Shown piece by piece: positions 1-14,426 of a stretch of DNA of 64,000 bases (the first letter of the stretch is position 1; each line of letters opens with the position of its first letter). Location of the stretch: the NCBI GenBank assembly GCA_905183005.1, contig CAJJDO010000036.1:434001-498000 (forward strand), read 5' to 3'. Made by a program: the position numbers and the translations under genes. Under the pieces are notes generated by a model that saw only the letters and a list, made by a program, of their open reading frames with translations, searched no databases and was not told where the DNA came from. The stretch comes from Paramecium pentaurelia. Taxonomy: Eukaryota > Ciliophora > Oligohymenophorea > Peniculida > Parameciidae.

Positions 1-1167
1 ATTTATTATTCTCTTCAATATATTTATATCAAATTAAGTAAAACAAGAGATCTCTGATAATATGACTATGCTTGATAATATCCAAAATATCACACTTAAA
101 GATAATAAATAAGCCTTCTTTATCTTTGTGTACCATAACCATTATAACATATCAAAATAATGTCCCATTATTCCTGATCTCTCATATCTTAAAGTTGATC
201 TAATCTTATAATGAACACTAAATTCATTATCTATCATGTCTTCCAAAAGAAAACACTCAGTACATATATGTTCCCATTTTGTTATGGCTCTCTTATATTC
301 AGATGCTTTCTTCTTAACTCTCTTATTAACTTCTGGCCATGGTTCCAATTTTCTATTCCTCTCTTTATATTTATATTAAGCTTCTTCTATAATCTCATAA
401 GGTATCTAACCATTTTTCAATAGGTGTACTTCATTCAATATTAATAAATACATGTTAAATCTGGATTTGTATTCTTGTGTTAAATCACTTCAATAGTCAA
501 ATTTATCAATTAATCATATAATTCTTATATAGCATGATGTATTTATGCTGCTTCTAAATACAATCCTCTTAAACATTTTTCATATTATGATTTTCTCCAA
601 TATTCACGTGGTATTGCTACTAAACCATGTCCCAATAAAATAACTACTAAGAGGATACCACTTTTATTACAAATTACTCATACAATCCATAAGCTAATGC
701 AATTAACAATTTCAAAATTGAATCAAAATCCAATTTATTGAATATTGCCAAATATCCAATAAATACTAATCCTAAAACTATCAAATATGCATATGCTATT
801 AGATTGTTTTTACAAGATCTTATTAACTTTTCCTTAAATGTAAATTCTCCTGCATCTTCATATTCCTAACATATTGGTAAAATTAACCTAAAACCATTTA
901 TAAATATTTATCTCACCAACTCAATACAAAATTACCCCAATAAATCCATTTCCAAATAATCACTGTATATTCATATCCATCCCCATTATCATTTAAAGTA
1001 TAATAGATATCATGTGGAATTATAAAAACAATCCCAAAAGATAATATCCATGATATATACGTTAATAATTTAACATAAAAGGGTACTTATTACTATGAGT
1101 ATTCATGTACTAATATTATTACATATATTAGTAATAGTAATCCTTCTATCATACTTAATGCAAACAT
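1..1167 (-). CDS. LMBR1/LMBD2-like multi-pass membrane protein, partial
   Basis: The start codon is at 1165-1167 and the gene runs leftward off the window, so the C-terminus is missing. The N-terminus has a membrane segment (MIEGLLLLIYVIILV) and then WILSFGIVFIIPHDIYYTLN and IIWKWIYWGNFVLSW, the layout of LMBR1-domain proteins (LMBD2 branch). Removing a 29-nt and a 23-nt GT..AG intron restores the frame into LVVILLGHGLVAIPREYW, the family's hallmark GHGLV-IPR motif. A charged cytoplasmic stretch (EPWPEVNKRVKKKASEYKRA) and another membrane helix ending in a VILSE motif follow. LMBR1-family proteins are plasma-membrane or lysosomal multi-pass proteins linked to receptor and trafficking functions. 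The role here is unknown, but family membership is well supported. Confidence 0.75.
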
Positions 1168-1399
1168 TTATTATAAAATAATAAAAAGTATTGATATAGG
1201 AATTAATTCTTTTAGATTGTTTCACTTTTCGGGGTGTAATTTATATATATAATTATAATATTTATTTGTTTTTTTGTGGAATCAAAATACATTATTTCTA
1301 ATTAATCATAATGTAGTTGTCTTTATAATTTTCATTGTAATGAAAAGAATATAGTTTTAGTTCTTGTCCATTTATAAATTAAATTATTAATTATAAAAT

Positions 1400-4300
1400 A
1401 TGGATTATAATTTTCAATTGACTCAAGTATGTTCAAATGATGAGATCCTTATTTAATGTAATGACATGTTCCTAAGTTCAGATGGATTTTATCCACCTTT
1501 CATTAAAATTAAGTTCATCAAAATAATATTCTTAGATCTTAAATACAAATAGAAAATATGATTTTTCATATCTTTCCAGTTTCATTTGATAATGATGAAA
1601 TCCAGATACTTAATGAATAGGAAATTATCCAATATTCATAAGATATTGTATTACAACTATCTAAATCTAATAAATATATATGTGTTATTGTACATAATGA
1701 CAAAAGTATACTCTCTTTAACCAATGTAATTGATAGAACATCACTATTCAGAATATAACCTTGTTATAAATCATAAATTTAAGTAATGAATCTTTTATAT
1801 TAAAGAATTCCAATAAAGTCTCTTTTGATGATGATATATTTTTGATGTATTCTCCTGAAAATATTACATTGTAAAATTTAGAATAATAATCAGATTTATT
1901 TGTAAATATCAATCAAAATCTACTATAAACATCCGATTTCATACTCTAAGCAACAAAATAGACAACATTTAAATTGAAAAAGCATCTCAAAGATAATTAA
2001 TCTACTTCACTTTGTTATGGTAGTCTAATTAAAATTAAATAAATTGAAAGAGATTCTTATTTAGAATTAACTACCTATGAAAATATTCAATAGAATCCTC
2101 ATATTAATAACTTACATATGACTGATGTGTAAACACAATATTAACGCATTTTTTCAAAAAATAAAACAGTTTTTTGGAGATCTGGTGAAAGAAATTAATA
2201 AAATATAGATTTATTGCTTTATGATATATGGAGACTATATCATCCTTAAAAGATCAATTAATAAATCAAATAAGGAGATTAATTTTATCTTTAAAATTTG
2301 TCTGGTAATTTTTATATGAATGGAGATTAGATTTGTTATAATTATTAAGATGCTTCACTCTATTCATATATTGAAGAAGAATCTTTTAATAATAAAATAT
2401 TTTATATTCTTTGGAATAATCAATATTTAAGTTATAAGATTTTTAATTAAAATAATTTTAATTAAATTTAAGATAAATAATTAATTGAATATAAATCTAA
2501 AAAGTCTAAACTAGATTTATTACAATACGATTTGATTTCTAATGTAGATTTTATTCATTAAAATTGGCTAGAAAATATAGTTTAATTAATTTAATAAATA
2601 AATCTAAAATATTAATTACATAATGATTAAATCAATTTATTTATTAAGAATTAATCAATAAATGATGGAAAATTTGATGAACTCTTCTTTTAATTATAAT
2701 AATTAGAAATTGCATTAAATGATTTAATTATTTTTTGTGTTGCAGATGAAGATAAACCAAAGATAATAGATAAAAATGCAATATATTATTTAAAAATGAA
2801 TTAATATAATTAAGATTTATTAAGAAAAAAAGTTATAGTTTAATCTCTTATTGAATTTATTGAAATTGTTAAATGGCAATATGAATATACATAAATCATA
2901 GAATAAAATAAAATTCAATTAAATAATGATATACCAATTGAAGATTAAAATTTATAATTCTTATTTCAATTAGATACTATACTAAATTAAATTTTCCTAT
3001 TTTTTGAAGCCTTTAGTTCTAATAACGATTATAATAGTTAAATAATATTTTTGGCTTATTTTAAATTAAAATAATATTTAGGATATAATGTTGGAGCATT
3101 CTATTGTTTGATTCGATTATTTGAAAATAATCAAAATTTAATACCTGTTGCAGGTATAATGCCTTTTATTGGAGAATCTGAGAAAGAATATGATCAATCC
3201 TTAATCAAACGCTCCACAAGAATAAATACTATTTTAACTAAATAATAAAATTATATAAAATCTTAAACTTTAATAGATGAAATTTTTGAAAGAGCAAATT
3301 ATTGTCTCTAAATACTTAATAAAAGATTTTGGGGTAATATTATGAAGATATTAAGTGTTTTATGTTTATAAAATGATAAAGCATGTTTTAATAATTAAAT
3401 TAATATTGGTAAGCATATCATATAAGGTCCAAAAATTTTATTATAATTTGTTATAAAAGAAGATAATCTATTATATATTTAAATAGATGAAAATTTACAT
3501 GAATTAAATGAAATTTATGTTTAAAGTAGTAAAATTAATAGAGATTTTATGAAGGATATTATTGAATGTAAGAATTTTCTTGATTCTTAATTGAATCTTA
3601 TAGGATTGTTATGTTAGGAAAGGAATTATGAAAACATTTAATTTTATAGGACAAAATTACCTTAAAAGATTTTAATTAATTATATAAGTTACTCTGGAAA
3701 TGCAGAATCATTAAGATGCAGATTAATTATTATTTTAATGAATTTATATGTTGATTGTTATCCTTATTAACCAAAATAAATTCCTAAATTAATATTCAAT
3801 TTAAATAAATTATATGGATTATAATCTAATGGTTTTAATGCTGAATCATCTTAATTAGAATTGCAAGAATTTAAAAGCAAACCTTTGCTTAAATAATTAA
3901 CAAGATAATTCACAATTAATGATACTAAAACTATTGAAAAATTACTTACTATTACTTAAGAACTTGTTAAATTAAATTTAATTAAAGAAAATTAAATTAA
4001 TCTTAGTCTTAGTGTTTGTAAGACCTTATAAATGTTTTATAAATTATACACTTTCAATTTACCTTAAAATAAAGAATTTCATGAAAAATACTTTGATGTA
4101 AATTTATTAATTTAAGCCTATACTTTATTACCTCAATCATTAGAATAAAATCAACCTTTATAAGAGTAAGTTTAATAATACTAATAATTTTAAGAATAAA
4201 AGGAAATTTTTAATTAAATGTCAATTATTTTAATTGATTTTTTGTAACTCTATTTTCAACAAAAAGAGACTAAAATTTTGACTTCAATTATTAAAACATC

Positions 4301-7300
4301 TTAAGAATTTGATTATCTTGACTTTTCTTAATAGTATAATTATAATCGTTATGAAAAGATTAAATAGAATACATTTCTTTTATTGAAACATAAATAATCA
4401 TAAACTGAAACATAATTAAAGGCTTTTAATTTAATGGAATCTCTTTATCAACCTAAAAGAAATATTATAAAGAGATTATAAAAATGTTTATTTTTGGAAA
4501 ATCAGAAAGAAGTAACTTATTATTAATATATAAAATAAATGATTTTGTAATTAAAAGAATTAGAGAGTGCTGATGGAAAATAGTAATTATATTAAAATTG
4601 TATTAATTCTTTAATCAATTTAAATAAATAATTAATAAACTCAGATAATTTATTATTACTATAAAAAATATTAAGAATATTAAATTTTGATTATATTCTT
4701 TTAGATTTTCTTGAAAGTTATTAATAAATTTGTTATTTCATTACTTAAAAATTTATAAAAAGCAATAATGATAACAGATATATTTTAGAAATTAACAATG
4801 AAGAGGAATAAATATTATAATTTTGCACATAATCATTCATAATTTTAAAATATTATTGTAATGGAAATTATTTGAATAAATTAAGAATTCTAAGCAAATT
4901 TAATTAATTTGATGACTTTTTGAAATGCATTGATTTAGGACAATATGATTTACTATAAGAAATATATTCTGAATCATATGAAAATATTGAGTCAGCCAGT
5001 AGTAGAATTATTTATCTTTTATTAGATAATTTAAATTTAGGATCTTTAAAAGTGTTAAAATCTTTAATCATTTAATAAAATATATCAAGTAGCAAGAATT
5101 TATTTGAAATCATTTAATAAATTTAAAATTCTAAAAAATTTAAATAATAATTGGGATTTTAAGATAGTATTCTTGAGAATATACTATAATAAAATAAATA
5201 CCAAACTTTCTAAAAGTAATTTCAAATTGGCAATCTTCCTTATATATTCTAAATATAAGGAATTTAGTTTATTTTATATTTACTCAAATATTCTAATATT
5301 TAAGGTTGTAAAGTACTTGCTGATATTTTTCCATTACAATAAATAATTAAATATTGCATTTAATTAAAAGATATATTCAGATCAACATTTGAAGATTTAA
5401 ATATAGCTATATTAAATACAATTTTAAAAACTTAATTAATTAAATTATTCAATGAATTATTAAATTATAAGGAAATTATTAAATATGAAGATGAAATTCA
5501 ATAAAATATATTTTAGTTTATAGAAAAGGAAATGAAGATTTTTGAAAGTAAAGTTGTTGTTTTAGATTATTAAATGAAGTAAACAAATGATATACAAAAA
5601 ATATATGATTACATTAATACAAATTTTAAATTTAAAATACAAAAGAAATCAAAAGTTAATTAATAAATATTTTAATAAATTTAATCTGGATCAGAAAATG
5701 AGAGTGATAATGATTTAAAGGAAGATGAATAATTATTAGAATGTTAAAAATAAATGGCATACTTTTAATTATAATTTAATTTTGATTGTCTTTATTTTAA
5801 TAATTATGCAATCCTATTACTTAATGTATTTCTTAACTTAGCATAATTAATATAAGAATAAATAGAGAATATAGAAGAATCATAATCTAAAACTGGAAAC
5901 AGAGCATCTTCATCATTTGCAAGGTAAATGAGTATATCTTAAGCTTTTGCTGATAGTATTGTAAATGATATGAGTTAAAGTGTAAAATTAAAACCTTTTA
6001 ATAATTTGAAAATCAAAGTAGATTCATTTTTAAAATAAATTGAAGAATATTTAAAACTTAATTTATCTAAATGGGAAATATTGGAAAATGGTCATTTTTT
6101 AATAGAAAAATCATAATAATTGAAAATAATTTTTTTGAGAAAATTGGAATTTTAAAATTTTAATCTTGATTAAATTGAATAAAAGAAAAAAGATCAAATA
6201 ATAGATCCATACTGTTCACCAATATATTGTAATGATAAAAGAATACATGAATTGATATTATTGAAGAATAAATCTAATAATAAATTTATTGACAAATAAA
6301 TTAATAGTTTTTTTATTAATGAACGTATTTTAGCAAATGAAAATTTTGATATGTACTTTTAAATCTACAAATAATAATTACTAATGAATGATGATTATGA
6401 AATCATAAATGAAAATTTCTCAAATATAATTTTACCTTTAATTAATTGTTTTTAATCTAGCATGAATAATTTAAATAAAAATTATAAGTTCATTAAAAAA
6501 ATATTAAAGTTTCTATGGCATATGTTGGATATACACACTTATATTAGAGATGATTACAATTAAACAGTTAGGATTTATGAAATGAATAAAAAGGGAAAGT
6601 ATCATTCCAAAAGTGAATAAATACTTCAAATTAAAGCAATTAAAGCATTTTAAAATTTACTTGTTAATTAAGGATTTTTTGAAACCTTTTTATAATTTTG
6701 TAATTAATATGAAAAAATAAAAATTGTACAATAATCAGAATTGCATCTTATAAATAAAAAAAAGAAAGAAAAATTACTATATTAATTTTTATTAACTTCA
6801 ATAAGATTAGTTAGAGGAATTGAATCTGCTAATTAGATTGCTTAATAAAAATTTATGTAAGCAATTCTAAAAACTAAAAGTAATTATATGTTAAAAATAT
6901 TCTCAAATATTTTTGAAAGATATTAGTAATAAGATGAAATATTAAAATTACGATCTCTAATTATAAATGATATAAATAGAGTGTATTTTGCATATGAATT
7001 TAATGAAATTCATAGATTAGAGTAAAAACAGAATGTGATGAAATTAGGAATTTTATAAGTGTAAATGAAATTATTACAATTATTAGCTGAAGATCATTTT
7101 AGACCATTCTAAGATTTTTTTAGAGAATAAATTGGATTTGCTTAAAATTATGACATTATTTAACATCTGATGAATATTTTATTGAATTTTTTCAATTAAG
7201 AATCCTGTTAGGCTTTAAGTCAAGATGATTATATTTTAATATTAAATTGTTTTGATTGCCTTAAAGAAAATATTTAAGGTCCTTGTCCTTAAAATTAAGA

Positions 7301-9839
7301 AAAATTATGTTAACCTTAATTTTTAAGATTATGTTGTAAATTATTAGGATTTGATGATTCTTAAATTAAGTTCTTAAGTTTATACTAAAGATTTAATAAA
7401 ATTGATTAAGCTTTATTGAATTAAGAAAAAGAACGATCAAGATTATAAACATAAGAGTAATTAAGAAAGAATAATTATATATAAGATAAAACAACGATTT
7501 AATAAGATATTATATAGTATTATATATAATATCCAATTTATTGTAAATAATTAGTTACATCATTTAGAAAAAGTAATTCACTTAATTATAGATTATCTAT
7601 GTTATCTGAAATCAAATATAGATGTGCAACAACATTGGAGTCATTAACTGATAATGAATAAAATGAATCAGATATTTTGAAGAGAATTTCAATGGTTATA
7701 AATGAGAAAATTCTAATTCATAATATTACAATTTAATATGAAAAATACAAAATTTTACATGGATCTGGTAAAAATTATACTAATCTTGTATTTTCTCATT
7801 TGTTAGGAGAGGATGCTAAAAATATTGAATAAGAGAATGAAAAAAAGAAAAATGAATAAAAAAATAAGGTTTAAATATAGGACAATAAGAGTTATTGGTA
7901 TTAAGTAGAATAGGAAGTGACTATAGATTCAGCTGTAAAGGATTTTTGGGATTCATTTATAATAGAAACAGGATTCTCTTTATTTAATCTTTTAGCTTAA
8001 GTATATTAGATGAAAGATTAGGATATTTTAGAGAGAATATATGAATAAATAGACAATACAAAACAATAAAAAAAGAAATATAAGTCTATTATCTTTTATA
8101 ATCTTTACAAAGCAATATTTTCAGCATCAAATTTAACAAAGTAAATTATAATTTAAACTTTTTAGAAATATTAATTAATTATAAAAAAGTACTTCGCTTA
8201 ATGATAAAATTTTTAATCCATAAAAATTTAAGAAAGCAATAGGAGAATATGAAGCCTAATAGAAGAAACTAGGTTATAGAGCTTTGAGATTTTTTGCAAC
8301 AAGAACAGGTTCAATTGAAATATTGTTACCATCTAAATAATTAAAAAAAGTTATGTTTCCACTTGTGCCTCATTGTTTTGCTCTTAATAATGTAATTAAA
8401 GAGAAATTTGCATCTGATATTGATAGATTATCTTAATAAAGGAAAGTTGAATCAGTTTTATCAAATTCATCTCATATAATTTAGAAATTAAAGACAGAAT
8501 ATAAATTTTAAGCTTTGTATAAAAGGAATTTTATTATTAATTTATTAGCTAGTAATTAAAAATTATGGAAATAAATAATATTTTTAGTAATAGTGTTAGA
8601 GAATCTAATGATTCTATTTTCAAGTGATTCAAATTTATAAAAAATATTTGGAGATATTTTATTTGGTTTAACTATAACATAAATAATATTGTAATTCTTA
8701 TGTTTTTTTATTTTTATTGTAAAAAAATTACCTTACTTAAAAATTAAATCATAAGAGATAGTTTTTGAAAAATAAATAAATAGAATTAGAAAAAGAGAAA
8801 TTAAATATAAATATTTGGATAATTCTTAAAGTATAGTGTTATAAGAGGATTTTGTTTTAGAAAAGACAGATGCATTTTTATTAGAATAAAATAAATGGAG
8901 AAGACTCTATTTTAATATAACAGATTCTTTAACAATATATAAGTGTATATTATTAGATTATGAAATGATATACTTTTTAATTTTTACAACTTTAGCATTT
9001 ATTGGATTATACATTAATATAGTTTTAGCATTATTACTTTTAGATGTATTTTGGAGATTTCCAACATTGACATCAATTGTAAATGTAAATTAATTAATTA
9101 ATTAATATAGGCAATTTGGAGACCTAGTGGATCAATATTATTGGTACTCTCTTTATATATAATAATGTAATATTATTATTCTTTAACTGTTTATTTTTAT
9201 TATTCAGATGAATATTCACCATATTGTTAAAACTTATTATAATGTTTCTCCTTCATATTAGATGTCACATTTAAGACAGATGGTGGTTCTGTTGGTTATG
9301 TTTCATCTAGTGATGTATATGCAGATGAAAATTATAGATATAGTATCCTTAATTTTTGGGAATTTGTTTATGTCTTTGTTGTAATTAGTTTATTATACTC
9401 AATAATTACTGGTATCATAATAGATTCATTTGGTGTTTTGAGAGATGAGGCTGAAGAACTTGATAATGATATTAAAGGATTTTGTTTGATTTGTGGAATA
9501 GATAGAGGAACTTTAGAAAAGAAGGCAAAACATAAAAAAGGATTTAGATTTCATGTTAAATATGAACATTGTGTATGGAATTATATATTTTACATTTCTT
9601 ATTTGGAAGATAAGAAAAAAGCAGATTATAATGGAATTGAAAGTTATGTAGATTCAGATTTAAAAAAAGAGAGTATTAATTGGTTTCCAATTAATAAATC
9701 ATTATCAATACCTGATGAAGAAGAAGAATAAGAAGTAATTTTATTAATTTAATATAATTAGGAATTGTCTAAATTTAAGTAGACATTAGATGATAGATTA
9801 ATAGAAATTAGTAACAAAATTGATTAACTTAAAGTTTGA
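1400..9839 (+). CDS. IP3-receptor/ryanodine-receptor type calcium-release channel
   Basis: A very large gene (about 2,800 residues) with start at 1400-1402 and TGA at 9837-9839, interrupted by small introns. A clear one is 9085-9110 (26 nt), whose removal joins TSIVN to AIWRPSG. The C-terminal 450 residues carry the family signature: several membrane helices from about 8560, a pore loop with CQNLLQCFSFILDVTFKTDG, helix S6 (FVVISLLYSIITGIIIDSFG), then LRDEAEELDNDIKGFCLICG and a GFRFHVKYEHCVWNYIFYI block. That block conserves the Cys-x2-Cys and His-x4-His pairs of the IP3R/RyR C-terminal lin. The middle has RIH-like helical repeats (around 3000-3400). Such channels release Ca2+ from ER, alveolar sacs or contractile-vacuole membranes, and Paramecium is known to have an expanded family. 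The filter is atypical (see findings). I cannot assign IP3 binding from the N-terminus. Confidence 0.85.
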
Positions 9840-9963
9840 TCAATATTATTCTTATTAAGAAATAGATACTTGTTTATTTAATATTAGATTATAAAAATAT
9901 TATAACCATTCTTCTACCATTTAAACATTCTGCCTTATCTGATTTTTATTATAATTTTTTTGC

Positions 9964-12900
9964 ATGTAAAAATTCAAAGAGTGGCTTAAACCTGTCTCTG
10001 ACTATTTCATTAATGGTTTCTCTGATACATTTCAATTACTACTTGATAATTTCTTAGGAGATTATCTCGAAGATCCAAAATAACTCAATATGAGCACTTT
10101 GCTAAAAGGAGTAGAAATGCTTAAATTAAACAAAACATTCATCAATTAACTTCTTGGTTAAAGTCTTTTTAAGCTAGAAGAAGCATACATAAGTAATTTA
10201 TTAAACTTATTTTAAAGAGTCGATCAAAGTTGCTAATTTAAAATTTGAAGCTAGTGGAGTTAAATTAGTATTTGCACTTGTGAAAGAAATCAATATAGAT
10301 GAATTAAAGGAATATTTAGAAAAGACTGAAGAGGCTAAAGAGAAAGAGATCTAAAAACTCAGCTAATTGGCACAGTTAAGAGAAGAAGTTTATAAACATA
10401 CAGAATTAGAATAGAGTATAGATTTAACTAAATCAATTGGACCTTAAACAGGACTTATTTAATTCTTAGGATTGGTAGATACTTTATTAAGTAATTCATC
10501 CATTACTATAAACAATATTGAGATTGTTTTAATAGCAGAAGGAGGAAAGTAATATGAATTCCATATTCATCATACTAATATTAATTTTTAGAAGCAAAAT
10601 TTAAAGTATTATTCTATTAAAGAAATAGTAATTTGCTTTTTATAAGCTTTGGAATAAATCAGATTGAGTTATAGTTACAAAATGAATAAATTGCACTAAT
10701 AGAAAATGCATTAAAACTAGAGATGTTTGTGGAAACCAGAAATGGTAGAGTGAATACAAAAGTTGATGGTAAGATTTCATCTTTAGATATTGTATTAAAT
10801 TCAAAATAAATTTAAAATATATTATCCACAGCTCAAAAATGTTTAGCATTAACAGATGAATTAAATAAAATTATAATTGATTTAAAAGGAGAAACATTAG
10901 TAGAATTTGATGATGATGAAGAAGATATATAAAAATTAGAAAAAACTGATTATTCTCTTGTAAATTCATAGAATTAATTTTTTTCAAAAAAAAAGAATGT
11001 TCAATTTAAAATAGTTCCTAATTAATCATATATGGATACTCTTAATAATAACATATAATAATCATTAGCTTAACATCCTATTCCTTAATAATAAGAAAAA
11101 TAATTTATTGAGTTCTCTTAAAGTATTTTTAATACTTCATAAGAATAATTAGATTTTGCAAAAAAGAGTGTAAAAAATTAAATTGAAACATTTAAATGTT
11201 AATTTGATGGTATTAGAATAGCTGTATGTGAAAAATCACAATAATTTCCAAAATTAAAGGGTAGATTCTTTTAAGATCTTGAAAGTCATTTCTTCATTGA
11301 AATTATTAAAATTTAAGGAAGCTATCATAAAGATCATATTAACTTTTAGATCTCAAGTATAGGAGCTCATAGAGTTAGAGCTGATTAAAATAATGGATAT
11401 AATATAATGTAAAGTTAAGAATTGTTTCGAAGTTGTTTAGATAATCCAAAATTTCAATTTTTTGTTACTCCTGTTATAATGATGGGTTTAGTAGAATAGG
11501 GTAGAATTGAATAAGAATATGCAATTTATCTTTTTGATAAATTGTAGGAGTAATGTAAAAACAATACAGCATTAGAATTATCAGTTTAAATATATCATGG
11601 TAAAAATAGAGAGAAGTTTTATATGGCAAATATGTAACTATCAGACTTTATAGGTTCATTTAATCATGAATTATTCTTAAGACTTTTACAATATCTACCT
11701 CAGAATGAAGTCTAAAAATTACCAGTACAAGAAGTAAAAAGACCATGTATGTATGGATTCGATATTAAAATCCCATATGTTAATTTAAATTATTTCATTA
11801 ACAATAAACCTATCTAAATAAGAGTCAAAGAGATTAAACTCAAATAATTTCCTGTTAAAAAATTCCCACATAAATTAGGAATTTTAGAACCATTTGAAGG
11901 AATACCTAAAAATGAAGATCCATTATAATTTATTTGTATCTCATTTTTCTCAATTTGGATTGAGTTTTCTGGATAAAATATAGTAACTGTTGGTTAGAAT
12001 GTAATTGATGATTTGCAAATATTTCCATTAATTTATATAAGCTTTTAAGAAAAAAAAGATTTAAAAAAAGAAGGTAAATAAGAATTAAAAGATTCTGTCA
12101 AGCATAAATAATCAAATAGTGAGATACTAATTAGAGGATCACTTCCTTTAGTTGATTTTCGTATAACTTAAGATCTACTATATTGGTTAATCTCATTAAA
12201 TTAATATTTTGAGAAACAATAAAAATATATTAATAAAAAAAAGCCTTAACGTTAATTGAAAGGAGAATCAAATACTTATATTTAATTATCAATAGAGTCT
12301 TCATCTGTATATATTTTAGATCATTCTAATAAGGATTTATTATAATTGGATTTTTAAAAATTGACTCTAATATCTGCTTCATCTATAATTTTACTGTTAT
12401 AAAATATATTAGTAGTAGATATCTAATGTCCTTAAGTAAAATACAATAGAAATAAACCATAATAATAAATTAATAAATTTTGTGCATCTAAGATTATGTT
12501 ATATAGAATAAGCACAATATAAGTTAATTCTTAAATTATATCTGCAGGATCAAAAAGATTATATTAAAAACCTATTGAAGTAGATTTTGATAATTATATT
12601 TTTAAATTATAACTTGGAAAAAAAATGAAAATAGCAATTTAGAATCTTTGTTTAAGAATACCAGATTTCAAATTTACATCTATTAAAAAGTTATATCCTA
12701 TATTCTAAAACTATTAATCAAATTCTGAAAATAAACAAACAAATGTTTAATAATAATAAGATATGGAAATTGATATCAGCATTAAATAAAATATATTTTT
12801 AGATATTTTCCCTATTAATGAAGTTGAAGAATTATCTAATTAAGGATTATAAACTATAAAAGAGTTTTCTAATAGTAGAATTTTAATTCAAATTGATGAT

Positions 12901-14334
12901 CTTGTTTATCGTAAAAAACTCTATTTATAAAATGCAGAATTATATATTTGTAGATAAAATGGATTTGAATTTTAATGCCCAATAATTCTAGAAGGTTATT
13001 TTAAAAAACTAAGTGCCTTTTAATTCACTTCAGTACTCTCTATTAAAAAACTCAATTTTTTTGAAAACAATTTAAAAATAGATTTAATCTAAGGAAATTT
13101 CAGATTTGATATTATTTAAACATTTTTAGAAATTATGGAAGAATTATAACCATATATTCCTTAATCAATCCCTATTGAAGCATCGAAAAATGAATATTTT
13201 ATCTAAAAAGATTTCTCAAAGCCATTAATAGAAGGAGAAAAAATAGATAATAAAATAACAATAACCATAGGATAATTGCTTTTGCATTTAGAAGAAGGAC
13301 ACACATTCTATTAAATGCCACTTTATTTTTAAACAGATTATGATTAAAATAGTAGATTTGAAAATGAACTATAAGATTATGTTAGTAATGCTGATTAACC
13401 TTATAAAAAGATATTAGACACAGTTAGTTTGAATTTTACAAATATAAATTTATAAATAGAGTTATATGCAAAAGGATAAACAGGAATTAAATTTTAATCT
13501 CATTTTGAAATTGAAGACAAAATTTAAAATTCTAAATTTAAACTCATATTAAGTCCAGATACAGAATCTTTTTGTACAGATTATTAAAGTATTCCCATAG
13601 AAGTTGCATTAATTTTAGAAAATTCAACATACACTGCATCTATTGCAATTATTCCAATGAGAATATGTTTATCAGGTGCTTTACTTTCATTTATTTTCAA
13701 TTTCTCAAATAGCTAAAGTTGGATATAAAAAACTATCTATGAAGATTAAATACAAATTTTTAATGTTTTAGAGAAATCACCTTAAATTTGGTTGAAAAGT
13801 CTTTAAATTTTTGAAACAAGCTTTAATCTTTCATATGATTCGTAAGGACTATATATGGATGATCTATTAAAAGGATTATTAAAAATCAGTTCATTTTATG
13901 ATTTACAAATACCAATCAAATATATGAATTCATAAATTAGAGGTACTCCTGAAGATGTAATTAATTGTGTCATTACATAACTATAAACAAGTTTAGGTTC
14001 TAAATTAATGATTGCTGGTAGAGCATTAACTAGTTTAGAAGCCTTCTCAACAGTGACTAACTTAATTAAAGGAACTATAGGTTTACTTTTAAAACCCTTA
14101 GAGGAGGGTTTTTTAAAAGGAACTAAAAAAGGAGTTTAAGAATTTTCAAATTCTTTAGTATTTGCTTTACTCAAAACTCTAAAAGTTCCTTCATAAGTGA
14201 TTATTGCAGGAGGAGAAACAGTAGGATTACAATCATTAACTCTTCCATTCAGATTCGTTAATGAAAGAAGCAATTAAATCTTAGATAAAATTAGTCCTTC
14301 AAACATCCCAAAAAGGTTTTTAAAACGATACTGA
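9964..14334 (+). CDS. ATG2-like autophagy lipid-transfer protein
   Basis: Starts at 9964 and ends with TGA at 14332-14334, about 1,440 residues. The N-terminus matches a chorein/ATG2 N-domain: an amphipathic start, then LLLDNFLGDYLEDPKQLN, LLKGVEMLKLN and, after a 25-nt intron, AYIKSIKVANLKFEASG (the conserved beta-strands that begin the lipid groove). The long middle is repetitive beta-rich sequence. The C-terminus has LIKGTIGLLLKPLEEGFLKG, TKKGVQEFSNSLV and a helical tail, like the ATG2 C-terminal domain (a glycine-rich run followed by an amphipathic helix). ATG2 bridges ER and growing autophagosomes and moves lipids. VPS13 is the alternative, but the length (VPS13 is about twice as long) and the C-terminus favour ATG2. 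Confidence 0.6.
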
Positions 14335-14426
14335 ATAATAATAATAGGCTTATCATAAATGATATTATAAATTTCTAATTTATATAATATTATTTAGTAA
14401 AATTATATTTAAAATATACTAAGTAT

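Noticed and set aside
142..423. Separate small frames on both strands near the left edge
   Set aside because: The minus one is an exon of the LMBR1-like gene and the plus one is its shadow.
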